Shown: positions 61,001 through 64,000 of the stretch, one piece after another
How the letters are laid out: each line of letters starts with the position of its first letter
How positions within the stretch are numbered: the stretch's first letter is position 1
Origin: Campylorhamphus procurvoides
Lineage: Eukaryota; Chordata; Aves; Passeriformes; Dendrocolaptidae
Length of the DNA: 64,000 nt
Assembly: GCA_013396655.1 (NCBI GenBank)
Contig: WBMV01004349.1
Span: 102,554-166,553 of the forward strand
Reading direction: 5' to 3'
Notes under the pieces: model-generated
What the model was told of the DNA's origin: nothing
Database searches by the model: none
What the model saw: the letters and a program-made list of their open reading frames with translations, nothing else
Program-made: the position numbers and the translations under genes

Positions 61001-61766
61001 GGTTAGGTCACAGTTCCCCGGAGAGGAGTCTGACATGGCAGCATAAAGTCTGAAGGGACACACATCTCTGTCACTCTAAGGGTCTGATCTGCTCCCATCT
61101 CCAGGCCCAAGCTCTCCCTGTTTCTCCTGTGTTTAAACCATTACACACACACAGCAAGAAAGGAGGATGCAATGATGCCTCACTTCATTCCATGGCATCC
61201 TTAGCAATGAGCACACAGTGACCACTTGGAGCAATTCAGCTTTTCCAATTTCACAAGTGACAAGGTGACTGTGGAAAAAAACCCACCCAACGTTTGAACC
61301 AAGTATTTTTCACACATTATTCACAGAAGCACAGAATACCCTTAGCTGGAAGGTACCCACAAGGGCCATCCAGTCCAAATCATGGCCCTGCACAGACACC
61401 CCAACAATCCCACCCTGTGCCCAGAGGATCATCCAAACCCTCCTGCAGCTCTGGCAGCCTTGGGGCTGTGCCCACTGCCCTGGGGAGCCTGGTCAGTGCC
61501 CACCACCCTCTGGGGGAAGAACCTTTCTCTGAGATCCAACCTAACCCATCCCTGGCACAGCTCCAGGCCATTAACTGACTCCAGCACTTGGATGAGAAAG
61601 CCCAATGTGTGTCAGAACACAGGACTTTATTCCCCAACTCTGTCTATTTGAGCCCAGCAGAGTCTTCCTGCACCTTCCCCCAGGATCGAGGAGGGCAGGT
61701 ACCTGTCGAGCGCGGCAGTTCCCAGTCGCTGTTTGATGTTGTCACTGGTGAGCAACAGGGCAGGAC
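12956..61766 (-). CDS. PNPLA7: PNPLA7, patatin-like phospholipase domain protein 7 (3' part, 14 exons)
   Basis: Joined on the minus strand, fourteen exons give 1,676 coding bases: two bases finishing an upstream codon, then 557 codons and a TAG stop, with all junction phases matching. Residue numbers below count from the first full codon in the window. Seen: a linker region (1 to about 165), a patatin domain with GGGGARG (173-179), GTSIG with nucleophile Ser203, DGG with Asp323, and an acidic tail (about 495-540). The family is the neuropathy target esterase group: ER- and lipid-droplet-associated enzymes that hydrolyse lysophosphatidylcholine to glycerophosphocholine. PNPLA7 is preferred over its paralogue PNPLA6 because of stretches such as [16 protein letters not shown] and [13 protein letters not shown], from my memory of the two proteins. 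The N-terminal half (membrane segment and cyclic-nucleotide-binding-like domains) is outside the window. No frameshift or stop interrupts the frame, so the gene looks functional. Confidence 0.93.
13037..13985 (-). other. PNPLA7 intron 13, between the last two coding exons
   Basis: 949 bases with an old CR1 fragment; nothing else recognised. Confidence 0.9.
13357..13745 (-). mobile_element. CR1 LINE fragment, older copy
   Basis: Starts ggttggaagggacctctgga and runs on through diverged internal CR1 sequence to the ctgagcctctccaggcctgg region. More diverged than the other copies. Lies in the intron between the last two coding exons. Confidence 0.65.
13986..14089 (-). CDS. PNPLA7: PNPLA7 exon 13 of 14 in window (acidic tail)
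   Basis: 104 bases; AT completes the split aspartate, then residues 498-531: [20 protein letters not shown], then [14 protein letters not shown]. The [12 protein letters not shown] start is the conserved acidic tail of PNPLA7; the rest is variable. Together with the DEEM start of the last exon it forms an acidic serine cluster of the kind casein kinase 2 favours (inference). The acceptor is CTTCAG and the donor GTACGA. Confidence 0.92.
14759..14779. repeat. Three telomere-type (CCCTAA) units
   Basis: cctaaccctaaccctaaccc sits directly before the 5' edge of a CR1 fragment, in the intron upstream of the exon at 13,986-14,089. It is too short to mark a former chromosome end. Confidence 0.7.
14780..15055 (+). 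mobile_element. CR1 LINE fragment
   Basis: Forward copy with ggtgggcaggccctggcaca, gtccaaggccaggttggacg and ggtgtccctgcccatggcag. Confidence 0.9.
15929..16083. repeat. Minisatellite, 31-base unit, 5 copies
   Basis: Five units with core ccccacacatcacctcccat, varying at a few C/T positions, in the intron between the exons at 18,833 and 14,089. Confidence 0.93.
18462..18692. repeat. Compound minisatellite of 22- and 31-base units
   Basis: Alternating units share agcagggacagccca. The short form continues ttgtgccc and the long form ccacgggcagcagtgccc. The array lies in the intron about 140 bases from the donor of the exon at 18,833-18,917. Confidence 0.9.
18833..18917 (-). CDS. PNPLA7: PNPLA7 exon 12 of 14 in window (C-terminal region)
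   Basis: 85 bases, residues 469-496 plus a split aspartate. It carries [20 protein letters not shown], then PVKAPVAD. The [13 protein letters not shown] motif is diagnostic for the PNPLA6/PNPLA7 C terminus. The acceptor is TTGCAG and the donor GTGAGT. A compound minisatellite lies about 140 bases beyond the donor. Confidence 0.94.
18918..24069 (-). other. PNPLA7 intron 11
   Basis: 5.2 kb, with an AT-rich block near 20,860-21,300 and a short CR1 piece at 23,621. No other feature recognised. Confidence 0.9.
23621..23680 (-). mobile_element. Short CR1 LINE fragment
   Basis: Begins agagaaccacagaatagtct then cagttggaagggaccc, the reversed CR1 terminus. The far end is unclear. Confidence 0.55.
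24070..24177 (-). CDS. PNPLA7: PNPLA7 exon 11 of 14 in window (C-terminal region)
   Basis: 108 bases, phase 0, residues 433-468: [20 protein letters not shown], then [16 protein letters not shown]. The EVGYQHG start continues FDEIC of the preceding exon exactly as in the family. The second half is hydrophilic and more variable. The acceptor follows a T-rich tract (TTTTCCAG); the donor is GTAAGT. Confidence 0.93.
24178..26997 (-). other. PNPLA7 intron 10
   Basis: 2.8 kb; the donor-proximal half kilobase is the probable LTR. Nothing recognised in 24,200-26,400. Confidence 0.9.
26440..26980 (+). mobile_element. Probable solo LTR of an avian endogenous retrovirus
   Basis: The block differs from its surroundings. 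It is AT-rich, has tatataa-like sites near 26,570 and 26,620, and two closely spaced plus-strand poly(A) signals (gccaataaacacc near 26,920 and tcaataaaagcc near 26,945) before returning to GC-rich sequence. That pattern fits the 3' part of an LTR. Exact ends and target-site duplication could not be fixed, and no retroviral genes adjoin it. Confidence 0.35.
26998..27150 (-). CDS. PNPLA7: PNPLA7 exon 10 of 14 in window (end of patatin domain)
   Basis: 153 bases, phase 0 at both ends, residues 382-432: [20 protein letters not shown] through [20 protein letters not shown] and a final Cys. The [16 protein letters not shown] stretch is one of the best markers for PNPLA7 as opposed to PNPLA6. The acceptor is GTGCAG and the donor GTGAGT. 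A probable LTR of opposite orientation ends only about 20-30 bases beyond the donor. Confidence 0.94.
27388..27518 (+). mobile_element. CR1 LINE fragment
   Basis: Forward 3' end with gtgtccctgcccatggcagg and ggttccttccaacccaaacc. It is followed at once by an oppositely oriented copy. Confidence 0.85.
27545..27850 (-). mobile_element. CR1 LINE fragment
   Basis: Reversed, older copy: cagtccaaccctcctgctca, gaccatgtccagctga, then gttcagaaggaatccc and gcctattgcc, matching the usual order of CR1 internal landmarks. Confidence 0.75.
28515..28663 (-). CDS. PNPLA7: PNPLA7 exon 9 of 14 in window (patatin domain)
   Basis: 149 bases; the first CT completes the split alanine, then residues 333-381. It contains [20 protein letters not shown], the strand and helix following the catalytic aspartate, then [19 protein letters not shown]. 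The acceptor is CCCCAG and the donor GTATGG. Confidence 0.95.
28780..29163 (+). mobile_element. CR1 LINE fragment
   Basis: Forward copy: gagactgaggggagacctca, cagagggtggtgggcactgc, ending gatctttgtgggccccttcc. Same subfamily as the reversed copy at 61,325. Confidence 0.9.
29164..29802. other. Exact 319-base duplication across a single N (assembly join)
   Basis: 29,164-29,482 and 29,484-29,802 read identically to my eye, with only the N at 29,483 between them. The block includes the TA-rich microsatellite and the head of a CR1 fragment that continues only after the second copy. A perfect duplicate abutting a one-base gap is the signature of two contig ends with undetected overlap. Confidence 0.9.
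29244..29336. repeat. TA-rich microsatellite (first copy)
   Basis: Runs of tatata/gata over about 90 bases with self-complementary segments. The same stretch recurs exactly at 29,564-29,656 within the duplicated block around the N. Confidence 0.9.
29710..29945 (+). mobile_element. CR1 LINE fragments, two 3' ends in tandem
   Basis: The first has gatgatcttggagagctttt and gattccgtgattc; the second ends gggtcccttccaactcag. The head of the first is repeated before the N at 29,483. Confidence 0.75.
31640..31756 (-). CDS. PNPLA7: PNPLA7 exon 8 of 14 in window (catalytic aspartate exon)
   Basis: 117 bases, residues 294-331 with split codons at both ends. It reads [20 protein letters not shown], then [18 protein letters not shown]. 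The DGG motif supplies the aspartate of the Ser-Asp catalytic dyad (Asp323, codon at 31,665-31,667). The acceptor is CTGCAG and the donor GTAGGA. The sequence is essentially the PNPLA7 family consensus. Confidence 0.95.
31757..33710 (-). other. PNPLA7 intron 7
   Basis: 2.0 kb, AT-rich in the middle (32,330-32,660), with no mobile element recognised. Confidence 0.9.
33711..33780 (-). CDS. PNPLA7: PNPLA7 exon 7 of 14 in window (patatin domain)
   Basis: 70 bases, residues 270-292 plus the G of a split glycine. The sequence [20 protein letters not shown] followed by HRD is nearly invariant in the NTE family. The acceptor is TTGCAG and the donor GTGAGT. Confidence 0.95.
35666..35791. repeat. Minisatellite, 21-base unit, 6 copies
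   Basis: Six units of ccctctccttggtccccaat plus g, with few substitutions, in the intron between the exons at 37,902 and 33,780. Because 21 is a multiple of three, it leaves reading frames open and produces heptapeptide repeats that are not a gene. Confidence 0.95.
36124..36156. repeat. Short 10-base tandem repeat
   Basis: About three copies of cagcacccac in intron sequence. Minor feature. Confidence 0.8.
36700..36878 (+). mobile_element. CR1 LINE fragment
   Basis: Contains gatgtggcacttggggacac, gtggccttggcagtgctggg and cttttccaacctaaacaatg. Confidence 0.85.
37902..38018 (-). CDS. PNPLA7: PNPLA7 exon 6 of 14 in window (patatin domain)
   Basis: 117 bases, phase 0 at both ends, residues 231-269: [20 protein letters not shown], then [19 protein letters not shown]. 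It matches the family block [12 protein letters not shown] with the following FNSSI and FKD-QIE. A polypyrimidine tract precedes the acceptor (TTTTCAG); the donor is GTAGGT. It is AT-richer than the neighbouring catalytic exons. Confidence 0.93.
39736..39950 (-). mobile_element. CR1 LINE fragment
   Basis: Reversed copy with cagggacaccttccactg, ccaacctggccttggacact and gggcaccctgtgccagggcc. Confidence 0.9.
40890..41150. repeat. Minisatellite, 30/31-base unit, about 8.5 copies
   Basis: Units begin aggttctctgcagctc and end in one of two forms, tggccccctaaagc or tggacaccagagc, in mixed order. The array lies in the intron between the exons at 45,388 and 38,018. Confidence 0.93.
41735..42082 (+). 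mobile_element. CR1 LINE fragment
   Basis: Forward copy: gagctgggggggctcaccct, gaaaaggaggctcagggggg, ending gatgatcttaaaggtccatt and ggttctgtgattcc. Confidence 0.9.
44145..44455 (+). mobile_element. CR1 LINE fragment
   Basis: Well-preserved forward copy: ggttggatattaagaaggaa, cagagaagctgtggctgccc, aaggccaggttggacagggc, ending with ttctatgtttttatgat. Confidence 0.92.
44786..44915 (+). mobile_element. CR1 LINE fragment
   Basis: Forward 3' end beginning aaggccaggttggacggggc and ending cctgggattccatgat, about 330 bases after the preceding copy. Confidence 0.9.
45388..45544 (-). CDS. PNPLA7: PNPLA7 exon 5 of 14 in window (catalytic serine exon)
   Basis: 157 bases. The first G completes the split arginine, followed by residues 179-230: [20 protein letters not shown], then [20 protein letters not shown] and the end of the exon. 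GTSIG is the nucleophile-elbow GxSxG motif; Ser203 is encoded by the TCC codon at 45,469-45,471 (minus strand). The acceptor is GCACAG and the donor GTGAGC. The exon is GC- and CpG-rich compared with the flanking intron. Confidence 0.95.
53073..53100. repeat. TA-rich microsatellite
   Basis: Short catatatatatatatgta tract in the 13-kb intron. Confidence 0.85.
55598..55668 (+). mobile_element. Short CR1 LINE fragment
   Basis: Ends ccatgatcctggtgggtccc then cattctgtggttctgt, a CR1 terminus. Confidence 0.65.
58052..58380. repeat. Minisatellite, 29/31-base unit, 11 copies
   Basis: Eleven units contain atcctgag-gat-t. Six are 29 bases (gtcacaggatgggtt type) and five are 31 bases (gtcactggatttctgtt type). 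The array starts about 175 bases beyond the donor of the oxyanion-loop exon (58,556-58,674). Confidence 0.95.
58436..58545 (-). mobile_element. CR1 LINE fragment next to a PNPLA7 donor
   Basis: Reversed terminus: tttgggttggaagggacctt, gccacgggcagggacagc. It ends roughly ten bases before the donor of the exon at 58,556. Confidence 0.85.
58556..58674 (-). CDS. PNPLA7: PNPLA7 exon 4 of 14 in window (start of patatin domain, oxyanion loop)
   Basis: 119 bases, residues 139-177 plus AG of a split arginine codon. It holds [20 protein letters not shown] and the first beta strand ALVLGGGGA. The four glycines (173-176) form the oxyanion hole of patatin-type serine hydrolases. The acceptor is CTGCAG and the donor GTATGT. 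The intron that follows cuts the GGGGAR-G motif itself. A CR1 fragment ends within about 20 bases of the donor, with a 29/31-base minisatellite beyond it. Confidence 0.95.
58775..59090 (+). mobile_element. CR1 LINE fragment
   Basis: Forward copy: ctgctcagcctggagaggca, ccacctggacatgaggaaga, ending ccactgtggtcccttccagc. Confidence 0.88.
59593..59775 (-). CDS. PNPLA7: PNPLA7 exon 3 of 14 in window (linker region)
   Basis: 183 bases, phase 0 at both ends, residues 78-138. It begins [20 protein letters not shown] and contains [20 protein letters not shown], a block conserved between PNPLA6 and PNPLA7. The acceptor ends TGTAG (less common than CAG) and the donor is GTAAGA. It ends with the [12 protein letters not shown] segment that leads into the patatin domain. 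Confidence 0.94.
60797..60965 (-). CDS. PNPLA7: PNPLA7 exon 2 of 14 in window (linker region)
   Basis: 169 bases, residues 22-77, opening with [20 protein letters not shown] and ending [11 protein letters not shown]. This is the conserved region before the patatin domain in the NTE family; it contains the [19 protein letters not shown] block. The acceptor is GTCCCAG. The donor is GTTGGG, weaker than the other donors in this gene, but it is the only cut that joins in phase to [10 protein letters not shown] in the next exon, as the family requires. Confidence 0.92.
61325..61585 (-). mobile_element. CR1 LINE fragment
   Basis: Reversed copy with gggctgtgcccactgccctg and ccaccctctgggggaagaac. Same subfamily as the copy at 28,780. 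Confidence 0.9.
61703..61766 (-). CDS. PNPLA7: PNPLA7 exon 1 of 14 in window (linker region)
   Basis: Small 64-base exon carrying residues 1-20 ([20 protein letters not shown]) with two split codons: GT at the 5' end completes a glycine and AG at the 3' end begins a serine. The acceptor reads CCTCCAG and the donor GTACCT. It matches the family segment just before the SIHEYRL stretch, ahead of the catalytic domain. CR1 fragments lie on both sides. Confidence 0.88.
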
Positions 61767-61844
61767 CTGGAGGAACAGGGAGTTTCAGCTGTGAACAGCT
61801 GTCACTGAATTCCTGATAAACTCTGGGGAGAAAACTGCCCAGAG

Positions 61845-61995
61845 CTGGATGGCTGCCCCATCCCTGGATGTGTCCAACACCAGGTTGGACGGGGCTTGGA
61901 GCAACCTGGGCTAGCAGAAGGTGTCCCTGCCCATGGCAGGGGGTGGAACGAGATGGGCTTCCAGGTCTATTTCAACCCAAACTAGCCTGTGGTTC
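61845..61995 (+). mobile_element. CR1 LINE fragment
   Basis: Forward copy: accaggttggacggggcttg, ggtgtccctgcccatggcag. It begins about 80 bases upstream of the 64-base exon's acceptor. Confidence 0.9.
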
Positions 61996-62189
61996 CAAGA
62001 ATTTGCTTTGAAGATGATGCTGGGTCAGTGCATTGATCAGGGCTGTTGCAGGAGAAAGCTGGCACAAAGTGTTCACAATGATTTTCCCATTTATCTACGA
62101 TAACATTCTCCTGTTCTCCACCTTCCCAGAGCTCTGTCGGTGCATAAGTCATAACAGGCTGTTATCCCATTCCTCAGTGTCATGTTGGA

Positions 62190-62325
62190 TCCCAGAACCC
62201 CAGACTGGTTTGGGTGGGAAGGGACCTTAAAGCCCACTCCTGGAGGGGCAGGGACACCTCCCACTATCCCAGGTTGCTCCAAGTGCTGTCCAACCTGGCT
62301 CTGGTGACAGTTCCCACCACAGCTG
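62190..62325 (-). mobile_element. CR1 LINE fragment
   Basis: Reversed copy of the same 3' end as the element at 61,845: ggtttgggtgggaagggacc, ccaggttgctccaagtgctg. Confidence 0.85.
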
Positions 62326-63662
62326 CACGTTCACAAACACAGATTGAGACTATCACAGACCTTTACAAGCACAGAAAGCCCAGGGATCTGGTTTCAAAGG
62401 AGAAAAGCTGTTTAACTGACATGCTGAGATAGAGTTTGCTCATCCTGCATGGAACCAACCCCCAGGTGAACCCTTCAAAGCTCTCTGCAGCAGTTTCAAT
62501 AGGGACCCACACCCAAGAGACTCCCAAACCTGTAGGACAGCTGAACTCCACTAGAGAGACAGGCACACACATTTCTGGCAACAGCCTTCGATCTGAGCTG
62601 AATTTGGTTGCACATGAAGCTTCTTGCATGCACTTTAGTTTAATTTTCTTATTAGCAATTCCATTTCAGCAGCAGCAGTTTGTGCCATACGTGGTGGAGG
62701 CTGCAGAGTGACTGCAGCTAAATACAAAGAAAGCAAGGCAAACTCGAGGGAATAACTGCACACCTAAAGAAAAACATCCCTTATTGAGAGAGAAACTCGG
62801 TTACAAAACAGCTGCTTTGTGTTCAGGTTTGCACTGTGCAACCCTTCATTGTTTCATTAATGAAAGAACTGAAATTCATATACCAAATAACAAAGCACTT
62901 CATCATGTGAGGGCTCTCAAGACAAGGTTGGGATGCCTTCAGTGAAAACCAAGGAACCCTGAATGACCAGCACGGGGAGAATGTCACAGTTTCACACTTG
63001 GATGTTCAATGAGTAAAATCACACAATTACAGACTGGAACTGGCCAACCTGACCTTCAGGGCCAACTCAACCCCCAGTGCTTGATTCACTTTGTTTAACT
63101 GACTTCAGTGCCAGAACAAGCTCACAAGTGGGATTTTTCATCTCACATCTTCAAACACCCAAATAATGACTGCTCTTTGTTATGCTTCTGCTGAAGGAAG
63201 AGCAAACAAAAGTGGACAAAAATACCCCACAAGCAGAGACCAAAAGCTAAAAACTAAAAGCTGGTGAGAAAGCACAGGAAAGAGAGGTATTTAAGGGTAG
63301 AATTTAACTTCTTCATCCTTCAAATAAAGGTTGTGGAACTCGGCTCCTATGAAAGCAACAGGTCCCAAGCTGAGGGAACGAGCCCAGCAGCATTTCCAGA
63401 GCAGACCTGCTTTAACCTGCCCTTCCCTCCTCCCTCTGCTGCTCTCTGAACAGTCCAAGTGCAGGAACAGCCTTGGGGAGGGGGTTCTCACTGGGAAATC
63501 CTTTGACCTGATCCATCATTCACTGCCAAACACTTGGTCCAGCACAGCTTTGAATGGCATGGTAGGATAAGGAGAAATACTGATGGCACTGCCCGTGGCC
63601 AAAGCAGCAGGGAGAGAGGGCAGGAGCATCCCCAGTGGAGCTTGGAGGGCCCCAGGCCCTAA

Positions 63663-63717
63663 AGGGACACTGGACCCCGGGGACACCACTGAACCCAAGG
63701 GACACCATTAAACCCAG
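63663..63717. repeat. Short imperfect tandem repeat
   Basis: Three units of gggacac-(c)-actgaaccc type, 16-19 bases each, in the upstream intron. Confidence 0.6.
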
Positions 63718-64000
63718 TGACCTGCAGCCAGAACACCTTTCAACCAAGGTGAGAGGCAGAGTCTGTAGGGCTGGGGTGACTCTTTCTCCTCGCCAAAGGT
63801 GAGAGCAGCTTCCCCCAGAGAACTTCGACTGGGGCCAGCACGTGTCCATCAAGCACCACAAGAGCCTTGGAGAGGTCCATCGTGTTCACTCCCCTCTCTT
63901 TGGACTTGGGAAAGCAGCAGTTCCCAGAACAGGACCAAACAAGGGTGCCCAGACAGGCTCTGGGTGTGCTGGCTCAGGAGGAACCTGTCCAGCATTCCAT

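Larger units (their letters stand above)
58675..61702 (-). other. PNPLA7 introns 1 to 3 of the window
   Basis: Three introns of 918, 1,021 and 737 bases separate exons 1 to 4. They hold CR1 copies at 58,775 and 61,325 and an AT-rich stretch at 60,330-60,420. Confidence 0.88.
61767..64000 (-). other. Upstream PNPLA7 intron (partial)
   Basis: No further PNPLA7 exon found to the window edge. The missing preceding exon should end in G and encode the conserved segment before GPALLL. Two CR1 fragments and a small tandem repeat are present. Confidence 0.75.

Noticed and set aside
63516..63888. Protein-like minus-strand stretches near the right edge, tested as the missing upstream PNPLA7 exon
   Set aside because: They do not match the expected PNPLA7 segment and lack a donor giving the required phase (ending in a single G before GT).

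Overview
The window is vertebrate nuclear DNA, almost certainly from a bird and probably a passerine. The main reason is about twenty CR1 LINE fragments with typical avian 3' ends, recognisable by the core 'aaggccaggttgga'. Two LTR-like pieces and long GC-rich introns with minisatellites agree with this. There are no operons, no bacterial-style genes and no RNA genes that I can recognise.

One protein-coding gene is clear. It is the 3' half of PNPLA7 (neuropathy-target-esterase-related lysophospholipase), on the minus strand from about 61.8 kb down to the stop codon at 12,956. Fourteen coding exons join in frame with GT/AG splice sites at every junction. They give the last 557 residues of the protein plus a stop. 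The 5' half (membrane anchor, cyclic-nucleotide-binding-like domains, promoter) lies beyond the right edge. The visible part holds the end of the linker region, the whole patatin-type catalytic domain and the acidic C-terminal tail. Catalytic elements are intact: the glycine-rich oxyanion loop GGGGARG, the nucleophile serine in GTSIG, and the dyad aspartate in DGG.

Layout: 1-12,320 is the downstream flank, with no recognised gene, one tandem repeat, a few CR1/LTR fragments, possible conserved non-coding blocks and one unusually long open frame of doubtful meaning. 12,342-12,955 is the probable 3' UTR, with a poly(A) signal and an AU-rich element. 12,956-61,766 is the exon-intron body. The largest intron (13 kb) splits the glycine-rich loop of the active site. 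61,767-64,000 is the start of the next upstream intron.

The most notable non-genic observation is an exact 319-base repeat on both sides of a single N at 29,483. It looks like an assembly join with false duplication, not biology. A second is an LTR-like element ending within a few tens of bases of a PNPLA7 splice donor. I found no evidence for a new biological system in this window.
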